Positions 46,162-56,893 of a stretch of DNA of 64,000 bases are shown here, one piece after another; the stretch's first letter is position 1; each line of letters starts with the position of its first letter. The position numbers and the translations under genes were made by a program. The DNA lies in assembly GCF_016742955.1 (NCBI RefSeq), contig NZ_JABBYC010000002.1, positions 167,782-231,781 on the forward strand, read 5' to 3'. The notes beneath the pieces were generated by a model. That model was not told the origin of the DNA, ran no database searches, and saw nothing but the letters and a program-made list of their open reading frames with translations. Source of the stretch: Myceligenerans indicum. GTDB lineage: Bacteria; Actinomycetota; Actinomycetes; Actinomycetales; Cellulomonadaceae.

Positions 46162-47969
46162 CGTCCCACGACTGACGATTCCAGGAGCTCCATGGCGTGC
46201 TGCCGGGCCGTGGTCGAGTCCTCCTGGCCGGAGAGCATGCGGGCGAGCTCGACGACGCGGTTCTCGTCGGTGACCTCGCGCACGCCGGTGACGGTGATCA
46301 TGCCGTCGGCGTCGTGCGCGTCGTCACCGGCCGGGGTGTCACCGTCCGGGTTGCCGTCCGGGGTGTCACCGGCCGACTTCGTCACCACGAGGTGGGTGTC
46401 GCCGAACGCCGCCACCTGGGCCAGGTGCGTGACGACGACCACCTGCGTGGTGCGGCCCAGCTGGGCCAGGCGCCGGCCCACCTCGACCGCGGCCCGGCCG
46501 CCGACGCCGGCGTCGACCTCGTCGAACACGAACGTGCGCCGCAGGGCCGCGACATCCGCGCCCTCGGGGTCCGTGGCGCCGGACCCGTCCTGCTTGTGCG
46601 GGGACGTGGCCAGCGCCACCTCCAGGGCGAGCATGACGCGGGACAGCTCACCGCCCGAGGCGCCCTTGCCCAGCGGACGCGGCGGAGCACCCGGGTGGGG
46701 CACCAGGAGCATCGTGACCTGGTCGGCCCCGTACGGTCCGAGCGCGTCCGCGGGGGCGACCGTGACCTCCAGGTGCGCGCCGCCCATCGCGAGGCCGTGC
46801 AGCTCGGTCGTGACGGCGCCGGCGAGCTCGGACGCGGCCGTGGTGCGCGCCTCGGTGAGCGCGCCCGCGAGCCGGTCCAGCTCGTCGTCCAGCTCGCCGA
46901 CACGCTGCTTCATGGACTCCAGGCGGTCGCCGCCGTCGTCCAGGTCCAGGAGCCGCAGGCCGGCATCGCTCGCCCACCGCAGCACGTCGTCGATGGTCTC
47001 GCCGTAGCTGCGCGTCAGGCCGTTCAGGTCCGCCATGCGCGCGTGCGCCGCTTCCAGGCCACCCGGGTCCGCCTGGAGATCGTCCAGGTAGGCGGCCACG
47101 TCCGTGGCGAGATCGTTGATCAGGTAGCCCACCTCGGCGAACCGCGTGGCGAGCTCGCCCAGCGCCGGGTCGGAGTGGGCACCGCCCTCCAGCGCCCGCC
47201 GGGCGGTCTCGACCAGCGCGATCGCGTTGGGCTGCGCGCCGGTCTCGTCCTCGCCGGCCATCGCCTGGTGCGCCTCCCCCGCGGCGACGCGCAGGCCTTC
47301 CGCGTTCGCCAGCCGTTCGATCAGCGCCGCCAGCTCCGTGTCCTCACCGGGCTGCGGGTCCACGCGCTCGATCTCCTCGAGCCCGATACGCAGCAGCTCC
47401 ACCTCACGGGCACGCTCGGCCGCCCTCGCCTCCGAGTCGGCGATCTCCGCGAGCAGCCCCGTGCGCTCCGACCAGGCCGTGCGGTACCCGGCGAGCACGC
47501 CCTGGTGGACGGGCCCGGCGAAGTCGTCCAGGGCGTCACGCTGCTTGGCGCTGGTGCGCAGGCGCAGCTGCTCGGCCTGGCCGTGCACCGTGACGAGGTC
47601 GTCCGCGATCTGTGCGAGCACTCCCTGCGGCACGGCGCGGCCGCCCAGATGGGCACGGGAGCGGCCGTCGGCGATGGTGCGCAGCACGACGACCGTGCCG
47701 TCGTCCTCGATCTCACCGCCTGCCTCGTCCACGCGGGCCGCGGCCGTGGGGTGCCCCGACACGCGGATCCGGCCCTCGACGGCGGCGCGGTCCGCGCCCG
47801 GACGCACCGAGTGCGGGTCCGCCTTCCCGCCCATGAGCAGGTTCAGCCCTGTGAGCACCATCGTCTTGCCCGCGCCCGTCTCGCCGGTGATGACGGTCAG
47901 CCCCTCGGACAGGGGCACGCGAGCGCCGCGGATGACGCCCAGGTTCTCGATCGCGATCTCCTCGAGCAC
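46158..47969 (-). CDS. recN: DNA repair protein RecN
   Basis: A 603-residue SMC-like ATPase for double-strand break repair. Walker A is TVITGETGAGKT (residues 25-36), followed by QAEQLRLR. A long coiled-coil region follows with LARMADLNGLTRSYG-like central contacts. KGASGGELSRVMLALEVAL is the ABC signature and VFDEVDAGVGG is Walker B. Near the end, a loop with GDTPDGNPDGDTPAG repeats is inserted, which is not typical. GTG 47969 is preferred because GAGGAG lies 5 bp upstream at the end of nadK and LEEIAIENLGVI is the family start. Confidence 0.93.
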   Translation of the reverse strand: MLEEIAIENLGVIRGARVPLSEGLTVITGETGAGKTMVLTGLNLLMGGKADPHSVRPGADRAAVEGRIRVSGHPTAAARVDEAGGEIEDDGTVVVLRTIADGRSRAHLGGRAVPQGVLAQIADDLVTVHGQAEQLRLRTSAKQRDALDDFAGPVHQGVLAGYRTAWSERTGLLAEIADSEARAAERAREVELLRIGLEEIERVDPQPGEDTELAALIERLANAEGLRVAAGEAHQAMAGEDETGAQPNAIALVETARRALEGGAHSDPALGELATRFAEVGYLINDLATDVAAYLDDLQADPGGLEAAHARMADLNGLTRSYGETIDDVLRWASDAGLRLLDLDDGGDRLESMKQRVGELDDELDRLAGALTEARTTAASELAGAVTTELHGLAMGGAHLEVTVAPADALGPYGADQVTMLLVPHPGAPPRPLGKGASGGELSRVMLALEVALATSPHKQDGSGATDPEGADVAALRRTFVFDEVDAGVGGRAAVEVGRRLAQLGRTTQVVVVTHLAQVAAFGDTHLVVTKSAGDTPDGNPDGDTPAGDDAHDADGMITVTGVREVTDENRVVELARMLSGQEDSTTARQHAMELLESSVVGR

Positions 47970-47970
47970 G

Positions 47971-48900
47971 TCACTCCTCACCAGGCTCGAAAGTTTGTCC
48001 GGACGCATCAGACCGTACCGCCCGCTCGCGCCAGCCCGCGACGGGCAGGTCGAACTTCGACACCAGGCGGTCGGTGAACGGCGCCTGGCTGAGCCGGGCG
48101 AGCCGGATCTCGCCCGCCCGGCGCACGGACACGTTCGATCCCTGCGGGACGTCGATCCGCCGCCGCCCGTCGCAGGTCAGCACGCCCGGCACCGCCGAGG
48201 CGGGCAGGACCCGCACGCCGATCTCGTTGCGCGGCCCCACCACCAGCGGGCGGGCGAACAGGGCGTGTGCGCTGAGCGGGACGAACAGCACGGCGTCCAC
48301 GTCAGGCCAGATCACGGGGCCGCCGGCGGAGAACGCGTGCGCCGTCGACCCGGTCGCCGTGGACATGACCACGCCGTCGCAGCCGAAGGACGACAGCGGC
48401 CGTCCGTCCACGCTCACCCCGACCTCGAGCATGCGCCCGCCGACGCCCTTCTCGATGGTCACCTCGTTCAGCGCCCAGCCCGAGAGCACGTCGCCGCCGT
48501 CGGGCAGGTGCACGTCCACCTCGACGCACGCGCGCCTCTCGACCGTGTAGTCGCACGCGGCCAGCCGCTCGACGGCCCCGTGCAGGTCCTCGCGCTCCGA
48601 TTCGGCGAGGAAGCCCACGTGCCCCAGGTTCACTCCCAGGAGCGGCACGTCGGTGCCGCGGGTGAGCTCGGCGGCGCGCAGGATCGTGCCGTCCCCGCCG
48701 AGCACCATGACGAACTCCGACTCCGTGACGCCCTCGCGCAGCCGTGCGACGTCCATGTGGTCGCCGAAGTCCTCGGCCAGCGCGTCGTCGTGCAGCGTGG
48801 GCTCGAAGCCCGCGGCCTTCAGCTCGCGCACCGCCTCGGTGGTCGCCGCCACGGCGGCGGGACGTCCGCCGTGCGTCACGATCAGCACCCGCCGTGTCAT
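47971..48900 (-). CDS. nadK: NAD kinase
   Basis: A 309-residue enzyme that phosphorylates NAD+ to NADP+. The GGDGT motif (68-72, LGGDGTILRAAEL) binds ATP. NLGHVGFLAESE, ALNEVTIEKG and TATGSTAHAFSAGGP are the remaining family signatures. It overlaps tlyA by ATGA and ends 1 bp before the recN start, which fits the conserved tlyA-nadK-recN order. Confidence 0.95.
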   Translation of the reverse strand: MTRRVLIVTHGGRPAAVAATTEAVRELKAAGFEPTLHDDALAEDFGDHMDVARLREGVTESEFVMVLGGDGTILRAAELTRGTDVPLLGVNLGHVGFLAESEREDLHGAVERLAACDYTVERRACVEVDVHLPDGGDVLSGWALNEVTIEKGVGGRMLEVGVSVDGRPLSSFGCDGVVMSTATGSTAHAFSAGGPVIWPDVDAVLFVPLSAHALFARPLVVGPRNEIGVRVLPASAVPGVLTCDGRRRIDVPQGSNVSVRRAGEIRLARLSQAPFTDRLVSKFDLPVAGWRERAVRSDASGQTFEPGEE

Positions 48901-49964
48901 GACTGTCCCCGATCGTCGTGGTGGTGCCGGCCCGGTGCGCCGGTGCCGGGTGGGCGCCCGGCTTGGCCGAGGAGGCCGGGCGGTGTCGTGCCGCGGGCGC
49001 CGGGTGCGGCCGGAGCCGCGGGTGTGGCCGGAGCCACCGGTAGAGCTGGAGCCCCCGGTGTGGCCGATTCCCCGGGCGAGGCCGGAGCCCCGGATGTGCC
49101 CGGGTCCGCGGCGAGGAGAAGGGCCGCGGGGCCGCCGGCGGCGACGGCGGAGGCGGCCGCGCGGTCCAGCTCCTGGGAGTCCAGGACCGGCGCGGCGGCG
49201 TCCGCCGTGAGCTGCACGAAGAACTCCCGGTTTCCGCTGGGGCCCGGCACGGGGCTCGCCGCGACCGCCCGCAGCCGCAGCCCCACCTGTTCGGACGCGC
49301 GTACCACCGTGGTGACCGCTTCCGCGTGCAGGACCGGGGCCCGCACGACGCCGCCTCGCCCGAGCCGTTCCCTGCCGACCTCGAACTGCGGCTTGACCAG
49401 CAGCAACGCCTGCCCGTGCGGCGGCAGGACCGAGGCGACGGCCGGGAGCACGAGGGTGAGCGAGATGAACGAGAGGTCACCGGTGACGAGCCCGGGCGCG
49501 CGCGCCAGGTCGGCGCGGGTCAGGTCCCGGGCGTTCTTGCCCTCGACCACGGTGACACGCCGGTCCTCACGCAGCCGGGGCACGAGCTGCCCGTGCCCGA
49601 CGTCGATCGCCACCACGTGGTCGGCGCCACGCCGCAGCAGCACGTCGGTGAAGCCGCCGGTGGACGCGCCGAGGTCGACGCACCACGCTCCGTCGACCAC
49701 GGGCGCGCCCTCGCCGAGGGCGTCGAGCGCACCCGCGAGCTTCAGCCCGGCGCGGGAGGCGTACTCGGACTCTCCCCGGTCACCGGCGGCCACCTCGACG
49801 TCGGCCCCTCGGGCGACGGCCGCCGACGGCTTGCCGACCGGCCGGCCGCCGACCGACACCCGGCCGGCCGCCACGAGCTCGGCGGCATGCCGGCGGGAGC
49901 GAGCCAGCCCCCGCCGCACCAGCTCGGCGTCCACGCGTGCCCGCGCTGTCATCACCGTCTCCAC
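48897..49964 (-). CDS. tlyA: TlyA-family rRNA methyltransferase with a long Ala/Pro tail
   Basis: A 355-residue protein. An S4 RNA-binding domain (RVDAELVRRGLARSRRHAAEL ... VGKPSAAVARGADVEV) is followed by a FtsJ-like methyltransferase fold (CVDLGASTGGFTDVLLRRGA; AIDVGHGQL; ALLLVKPQFEVGRE). TlyA 2'-O-methylates 16S and 23S rRNA and affects capreomycin sensitivity. Residues about 275-355 are a low-complexity Ala/Pro/Gly extension, since normal members end near 270 residues. It is coupled to nadK by a 4-bp overlap. The start may be the ATG at 49952. Confidence 0.93.
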   Translation of the reverse strand: METVMTARARVDAELVRRGLARSRRHAAELVAAGRVSVGGRPVGKPSAAVARGADVEVAAGDRGESEYASRAGLKLAGALDALGEGAPVVDGAWCVDLGASTGGFTDVLLRRGADHVVAIDVGHGQLVPRLREDRRVTVVEGKNARDLTRADLARAPGLVTGDLSFISLTLVLPAVASVLPPHGQALLLVKPQFEVGRERLGRGGVVRAPVLHAEAVTTVVRASEQVGLRLRAVAASPVPGPSGNREFFVQLTADAAAPVLDSQELDRAAASAVAAGGPAALLLAADPGTSGAPASPGESATPGAPALPVAPATPAAPAAPGARGTTPPGLLGQAGRPPGTGAPGRHHHDDRGQS

Positions 49965-49967
49965 GTC

Positions 49968-50219
49968 TCAGGCGTCACCGCTCAGGTGGGCACGCAGTGC
50001 CTCGTGCACGTGCTCGTAGCGAGCCACGTGCTCGGCCGGGGCGAGCTCGTCCAGCCCGTCCAGGACGGACAACGCCTGCTCCACGACCGGCTCGGAGGCG
50101 CGTCCGGCGGCGCCCGCAGCGTCCGCCTGCCCGCCGCCGGCCACGGGGGCTCCCGCGAAGGCCTCTTCCGGCACGTCCCAGCCGTCGTCGCCGGACGCGG
50201 CCTCGTACGACTCGCTCAC
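49968..50219 (-). CDS. small acidic protein of unknown function
   Basis: An 83-residue acidic protein (VSESYEAASGDDGWDVPEEA ... PVVEQALSVLDGLDELAPAEHVARYEHVHEAL). The helical end is typical of the small conserved protein encoded between HAD and tlyA genes in actinobacteria. The start is GTG 50219, with GGGAGGG about 5 bp upstream. That ribosome-binding sequence is itself part of a 19-bp tandem duplication (50226-50263). Confidence 0.75.
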   Translation of the reverse strand: MSESYEAASGDDGWDVPEEAFAGAPVAGGGQADAAGAAGRASEPVVEQALSVLDGLDELAPAEHVARYEHVHEALRAHLSGDA

Positions 50220-50225
50220 TCGGTC

Positions 50226-50263
50226 ACCCTCCCGCATCGGACTGACCCTCCCGCATCGGACTG
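50226..50263. repeat. 19-bp tandem duplication over a ribosome-binding site
   Basis: ACCCTCCCGCATCGGACTG occurs twice in tandem (50226-50244 and 50245-50263). On the minus strand each copy carries GGGAGGG, so the small gene has two Shine-Dalgarno-like sequences in line. Only the nearer copy is at a useful distance from GTG 50219. Confidence 0.85.
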
Positions 50264-50372
50264 ACATGGTGCGACAACACGGTACCTTCCGCGCCTGACA
50301 CTCCCCGGCCAGGCGCACGCCGCGCCGGGGCGCCGTGTGCCGCACGACGACGCCGCCCCGCGCGGGGCATCC

Positions 50373-51365
50373 TCAGAGCAGGTCCGGGACCGTCGTCGCC
50401 GGGGTCCCCGCGTCGGCGGCCGCCCAGGCCGCCGCGCAGGCGGCGCGCACCAGGTCGATCCCCTCGCCGGATTCCGGGCGCAGCACGCCGCCCGTCACCC
50501 GCGCCGAGGCCGCACCGCACACCCAGGAGTCCCCCACGCGCGCGGGGGCCGGGTGCGGCTCCAGCAGCACCCGCAGGTCCGCGCCGAGGAAGGAGGGACG
50601 CTCCGCCGGCTGGGCCAGGACGGCGTCCCGAGCCGTGGACACACCGGTCAGCACGTGCAGGCCGGGGTATCCGGCGGCCCGCGCCCCGGCGAGGTCGGTG
50701 TCCAGCCGGTCGCCGATCACGAGCGGACGGGCCGCCCCCACACGCTCGGCCGCCATGCGGAACATGTCCGGCCCGGGTTTGCCCGCGCTCAAGGGCGTCA
50801 CCCCGGTCGCCGCGGTCACGGCACCCACGAGCGAGCCGTTGCCGGGAGCGAGACCGCGGGCGGTCGGCAGCGACATGTCCAGGTTGCTCGCCACGTGCCA
50901 GGCGCCCCGCCCGACGGCGTACGCGGCCTCCGCGAGGTCCTCCCACGCGAGGTCCGGGGCGAACCCCTGCGCGACGGCGTCCGGAGCGTCGTCGGCGGAC
51001 GCCACCACCTCGAACCCTGCGGAACGCACTGCCGTGACCAGCCCCTTACCGCCCACGACCAGCACCTTCGCGCCGGGGTCGAGCCGCGTGCGCAGCAGCG
51101 TGGCGCAGGCCTGCGCGGCAGTCATCACCTCGTCCGCGTCCGTCGGAATGTCCAGCCCTGTGAGCTGGGCGGCGACCTCCTCCGGTTCCCGGGAGGCGTT
51201 GTTGGTCACGAACACGAGTGGCAGCCCGGCCGCCCGCGCCGTGGTGAGGCTCGTGGCGGCGTGCTCGATCGGCAGGTGGCCCCGGTAGGCCACCCCGTCC
51301 AGGTCGACGAGCGCGAGGTCGTACGCCTCGGCCAGCGGGACCGAGCTCGCGATCAGCCCGCTCAT
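50373..51365 (-). CDS. HAD-superfamily (IIA) phosphatase
   Basis: A 330-residue enzyme. Motif I is [14 protein letters not shown], with the nucleophile and acid Asp. [14 protein letters not shown] is motif [17 protein letters not shown] has the motif III Lys, and [13 protein letters not shown] is motif IV. This resembles the NagD/glycerol-3-phosphate phosphatase branch with a C2 cap. The start overlaps the end of the repeat/TPR gene by ATGA, and the gene itself is followed by the small acidic protein gene. The substrate is unknown. Confidence 0.9.
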   Translation of the reverse strand: MSGLIASSVPLAEAYDLALVDLDGVAYRGHLPIEHAATSLTTARAAGLPLVFVTNNASREPEEVAAQLTGLDIPTDADEVMTAAQACATLLRTRLDPGAKVLVVGGKGLVTAVRSAGFEVVASADDAPDAVAQGFAPDLAWEDLAEAAYAVGRGAWHVASNLDMSLPTARGLAPGNGSLVGAVTAATGVTPLSAGKPGPDMFRMAAERVGAARPLVIGDRLDTDLAGARAAGYPGLHVLTGVSTARDAVLAQPAERPSFLGADLRVLLEPHPAPARVGDSWVCGAASARVTGGVLRPESGEGIDLVRAACAAAWAAADAGTPATTVPDLL

Positions 51366-53863
51366 GCCGCCGGGCCCTGGGTCGTGCCGGCCTCCCCGGT
51401 GGTGGTCGCAATGTCGCCGGCTTCCGCGCGGTCCCCGGGCTCCGGGTCGCCCTCCACGGCTTCGGGCTCGTCGGTCACGGCGGTCCCGGACCGGCCGGTC
51501 TCCCCGGTCACGGGCTCGTCGGTCACGGCGGTCCCGGGCTCGTCGGTCACGGGCTCGTCGGTCACGGGCTCGTCGACCCCCGCGGTCTCGGTCTCCGCGC
51601 CCTCGGGCTCGTCGACGCCCGCCTCGGCGAGGATCTCGGCCACCTCGGCCTCGACCTCGGCGTCCGACGGCTCGGGGAGGTCCGCCAGGTCCTCGACGGC
51701 ACCGGGGGCGCCCGCCACGTCGGCACCTTCGGCCGAGGCGTACTCGCGGGTCCTGTCCTCGTGCGGGGCGGCCTCGTGCGGGGCGGCCTCGCGCGCCGCG
51801 TCCTCGTCCAGCACGCCCGCGTCCGCGGTGTCCTCTCCCGCGACGCGCCCCGGCGTGGCGTCCTCACGGGCGCCGTCCTCGAGGTCCGCCTCCTCGTCGT
51901 ACATGTCGTAGACGACGACGTCCTCCTCCGGAGCCTCGGCGCCGGTCGCGCGTGCCAGGGCCTCCGGGTCGACCCCGGCCAGCACTGCCGCGGCCTCGTC
52001 GGTCCGGCCCGCGGCCTCCAGGGCGACGGACCGCGCCTGCAGGACGCGCAGCCCCAGGTCGCCGGTGGCCTCGTCGGCCGGGATCTTGTCGAGGACGGCG
52101 AGCGCGGCATCGTGCTCACCCAGGTCGCTGCGCGCCCCCGACACCACGATCGCCAGCTCCGTGCGCCCGCTGGGGTCGAGGGTTTCCGCCTCGGGGGTCG
52201 CCGCGAGCGCGATCGCGCGCTCCGGCCTGCCCAGCCCGCGTTCGGCGTCGGCCATCAGCGGCAGGTGCTCGGAACTGCCGTTGAGCCGCCGGACGGTGCG
52301 CAGCTCGCGCAGCGCCTCGGCGAAGCGCCCGGTGTGATAGGCCGTCAGGCCTGCCGCCTCCCGCACGACGTCGATCCGCCCCGCCCTGCGCACGGCCGCC
52401 TGGGCGTGCAGGTAGGCGGTCTCCGGGTCGACGTCGAGCAGGCGTCCGGCCATGACCAGGTGCAGACCGACCCGCTCCGCGTTGTCCTTGCTCAGGCCGC
52501 GCATCCGGGCACGCGCGTCGCGGTCGAGCTGACCGATGGACGCGTCCTCGGCGATCTCCGGATCGGGCGTCCGGTCCCCGCGGTCGTCACGGCGTGGGCC
52601 GCGGTCGTCACGGAAGTCCCTGCCGCCGTCCCGGCGGTCGTCGCGGCGTGGGCCGCGGTCGTCACGGAAGCCACCGCGTGGCCCGCGATCGTCGCCGAAG
52701 CTGCGCCGCGGCCCGTCACCGGAACCTCGCCGGTCGTCGCGGGGCCGGCGGTCGCCGCGGAATCCCTGGTCACTGCGGAATCCCTGGTCGCCGCGCGGCC
52801 CGCGGTCGTCGCGAGAGCCTCGGTCATCACGACGGCCCCGGTCGTCCCGCCGGTCGTCCCGCCGGTCGAAGTCACGCCGGTCGCGGTCGTCCCGGGAGCT
52901 CCGCTGCGGCCCACGGTCGTCGTGCCGACGCTCGCCCCGGCCGAAGCTCTCACGACGGTCCCCGTACCCGCCGCGGCCGCGGTCGTCGCGCTGCGGACGG
53001 TCGCCGGAGCCCCGCTCGTCACGACGGGGCCCGCGCTCGTCGTCGTACCGGCGACGCGGACGGTCACCGTACCCACGTCCGTCGCGGCGGTCGTCCTGGC
53101 GAGGACCGCGTGTGTCGTCCCGCCTGTCGTACCCACCGCGGTCGTCGCGACGGAACCCGCCGTCGCGTCCGCCGTCCCGGTTCCCGTGACCGCCGCGGTC
53201 GTCCCTGCGGCGGTCGCCACCGAAGTCACGGCGGCCACGATCGCCGTAGCCGCCGCCCTCACGACGCGGACCGCGCTCGTCACCTCGCGAACCGCGGTCG
53301 TCACCTCGCGAACCGCGCTCGTCGTCGTACCGGCGACGCGGACGGTCACCGTACCCGCGGTCGTCACGCCGGAACCCGCCGCGGCTGCCGCCGTCCGCAC
53401 CGCGGTCGTCCCTGCGTGGCCCGCGGCCGGAGCCCTCGTGACGTTCGCCGTACCCGCCGCGGCCGCCCTCGTCGCGACGCGGACGGTCGCCGGAGCCCCG
53501 CTCGTCACCCCGCGGACCGCGGTCGTCGTCGTACCGGCGACGCGGACGGTCGCCGTACCCGCGGTCGTCGCTGCCACGGAACCCGCTGTCGCGGCGGCCG
53601 TAGCCACCGCCCCGGCCGTCGCCGTCACGCCGGAAGCCTCCCTCGCGGCGATCTCCCCCGAGGTCGCGTCCGCGATCGGCACGCCCACGGTCCTCACGCC
53701 GGCCGCCGTCACCACGCTCGTCGCGGCGGCGGTCGGATCCGAGGTCGCGGCGCGAACGGTCACCGCCGTGGCCGTCCCGGCGAGGGCCGCGATGCCCCTG
53801 CCCGTCGCGGCCGGGTCGGCTGCCCTCGCGGTCGTTCCCCTGCTCACGGGGCGAATCGTTCAC
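51362..53863 (-). CDS. charged RGG/DR-repeat protein with TPR-like helices
   Basis: An 833-residue protein in three parts. Residues about 1-430 are almost only Arg, Asp and Gly, with repeats such as [15 protein letters not shown] (three copies) and many RRDDRG units. This is disordered and like RGG regions that bind RNA. Residues about 450-640 fold as TPR-like helical hairpins ([55 protein letters not shown]). Residues about 660-833 are acidic and repetitive ([10 protein letters not shown]). The shorter TPR-only form next to tlyA/HAD genes is common. This long charged expansion is unusual. The start is GTG 53863 with AAAGGA upstream. RNA or ribosome-linked function is plausible but not shown. 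Confidence 0.85.
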   Translation of the reverse strand: MNDSPREQGNDREGSRPGRDGQGHRGPRRDGHGGDRSRRDLGSDRRRDERGDGGRREDRGRADRGRDLGGDRREGGFRRDGDGRGGGYGRRDSGFRGSDDRGYGDRPRRRYDDDRGPRGDERGSGDRPRRDEGGRGGYGERHEGSGRGPRRDDRGADGGSRGGFRRDDRGYGDRPRRRYDDERGSRGDDRGSRGDERGPRREGGGYGDRGRRDFGGDRRRDDRGGHGNRDGGRDGGFRRDDRGGYDRRDDTRGPRQDDRRDGRGYGDRPRRRYDDERGPRRDERGSGDRPQRDDRGRGGYGDRRESFGRGERRHDDRGPQRSSRDDRDRRDFDRRDDRRDDRGRRDDRGSRDDRGPRGDQGFRSDQGFRGDRRPRDDRRGSGDGPRRSFGDDRGPRGGFRDDRGPRRDDRRDGGRDFRDDRGPRRDDRGDRTPDPEIAEDASIGQLDRDARARMRGLSKDNAERVGLHLVMAGRLLDVDPETAYLHAQAAVRRAGRIDVVREAAGLTAYHTGRFAEALRELRTVRRLNGSSEHLPLMADAERGLGRPERAIALAATPEAETLDPSGRTELAIVVSGARSDLGEHDAALAVLDKIPADEATGDLGLRVLQARSVALEAAGRTDEAAAVLAGVDPEALARATGAEAPEEDVVVYDMYDEEADLEDGAREDATPGRVAGEDTADAGVLDEDAAREAAPHEAAPHEDRTREYASAEGADVAGAPGAVEDLADLPEPSDAEVEAEVAEILAEAGVDEPEGAETETAGVDEPVTDEPVTDEPGTAVTDEPVTGETGRSGTAVTDEPEAVEGDPEPGDRAEAGDIATTTGEAGTTQGPAA

Positions 53864-53977
53864 TGTGGTCCTTTCAACGGCAGATGCAGGCTCCATTCTC
53901 CCACGTGCCACCGCTCCTGCCCGGCCGCTCGGCCCCGACCGCGGTGTGATCCGCACCCACCGTCACCGACCCTGACT

Positions 53978-54032
53978 CAGCAGGCGTCCGAGGACGCTCG
54001 AACGCGCGGGAACGGCCCTCGATCGCCTGCTG
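53978..54032 (-). terminator. stem-loop downstream of the glc operon, with a GGGCAGA microsatellite
   Basis: CAGCAGGCG (53978-53986) pairs with CGCCTGCTG (54024-54032), and inside it CGAGG pairs with CCTCG. Reading on the minus strand it follows glcF and precedes the repeat/TPR gene. Nearby, GGGCAGA is repeated four times at 54110-54137. The rest of 53864-54167 shows no gene. Confidence 0.55.
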
Positions 54033-54167
54033 AACCGGGCTCGGGCCGACTGCCCTGCGCCAGGAGCGGGACGACGACGGGCCAGGGGCAGGGAGCCGGT
54101 GGGGGCAGGGGGCAGAGGGCAGAGGGCAGAGGGCAGGTCGGAGCTGCGAGGTGCCCGACAGCCACCC

Positions 54168-55516
<1,349 letters not shown>

Positions 55517-55517
<1 letters not shown>

Positions 55518-56893
55518 CAGATCCCTCCCACGAACCGCCCGGGCGCGAGGTTCCGTCCCGGGTCCAGCCGATGCTTGATCGCCCGCATCAGGTCGAGTCC
55601 CGCCACGGGCCCCCACGCGTCCACGGCCGCGCGTACCGCACGGGGTGCACGCAGCACGGTCACGGTTCCGTCCCGGGGCGACGGCGCGGCGGCGCGCAGG
55701 TGGTGCACGACGCCGGCCACCGCGGCGGGATCGCTCCCGCCGGAGGCCGTCACGCCACCGGGCGCCACCGCCCCACCGGGCCCACCCGACGGGCCGATCG
55801 CCACGTACAGCACCCCGGCGGCCGTTCCGCGGACCGCGACGCCCGCCCCGTGGGTGTCCTCCGCGGCACGCGCGGCCTCCAGCAGCCGCACCACTCCGGT
55901 CAGCGTCGCGGTCGCCTTCACCAGGACGCCGTCCGCGGGCCGGCCCTCGCCGGAGCCGAGGACGCCGGCGCCGTCGTCGGGCAGCGCGGCCCACCACTCG
56001 GGTGGGGTGCTCACCACCTCGCCGCCCGTCAGGGCGGCCGCCTCGCGGGCGCGGGCGACGACGGCGGCCTCCTGACCCTCCAGCAGCACCGCGACCGTCG
56101 CCTCCCGCGACCAGGCGGACCGGTCGAGTTCCACCGCCGCCGGCGCGAGCTGGGAGGTGACCACGTCCCGGGCTCGGGTGGCGACGTCGGCCGGATCCCC
56201 GGTGGCGACGACCCAGCGTCGCGCGGGCCGGACCGGGTGCAGCCGGAACGCCGCGCGCACGATCACCCCCAGGGTGCCGTAGGAGCCGGTCATGAGCTTG
56301 GCCAGGTCGTAGCCGGCGACGTTCTTGACGACCTTGCCCCCGCTGGCCGCCACGGTCCCGTCCGCCAGCACCACCGTGGCCCCGAGCACGAGGTCGCGCA
56401 GGGCTCCCCGCTGGAGCCGCCGGGGCCCGGACGAGCCCGTGGCGAGCGTGCCGCCGACGGTCGATCCTCCCGCGAGCCTCGACGGCGGCAGGTCCACGAC
56501 GAGTTCCTGCCCGGACCTGCCCACGGTCTCCAGCAGGGCGGCCACCGGCAGTCCGGCCTCGGCGACCGCCACGAGGTCACCGGCCTCGTGCTCGACGAGC
56601 CGGTCGAGCCCGGCCGTCTCCAGGAGGAGGCCGGCCCGTTCGGGCGGGGCCGCCCAGTCCAGCGCGGTCCCGCCGCCGCGCGCGACGGCCGCGAGCCCCT
56701 GCGAGGCGGCCTCGGCGAGCAGGGCCGACACCCCCGCGACCGACGTCGGCCGCGCGACGACCTGCGGCCGGACGCCGTCGACGGCATCGCCGGGCCCGGC
56801 CGGGCGGACCTCTCCTGCCGGGTCCTGCCGTTCCAGCGCGGCAGCCAGCCGGTCCGTGTCCGCCCGGGCCGCACCGCTCGCGTCGTCGGACAT
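55517..56893 (-). CDS. glcE: glycolate oxidase FAD-binding subunit GlcE-like
   Basis: A 458-residue protein. The FAD-binding_4 domain covers residues 45-215: VARPTSVAGVSALLAEA, AVARGGGTALDWA and TVGGTLATGSSGPRRLQRGALRDLVLGA. It ends in KNVAGYDLAKLMTGSYGTLGVI, with the C-terminal domain near 340-458. It resembles GlcE rather than full GlcD, because it lacks the large cap seen in the upstream partner. TGATG overlaps join it to glcD and glcF. An insertion of about 20 residues rich in Gly/Pro (GPSGGPGGAVAPGGVTASGG) lies near residue 390. Confidence 0.9.

Noticed and set aside
52594..53949. Long plus-strand ORFs opposite the charged repeat gene
   Set aside because: The repeat DNA keeps several frames open. 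The minus frame has a start with a ribosome-binding site and a TPR core, so it is the gene.
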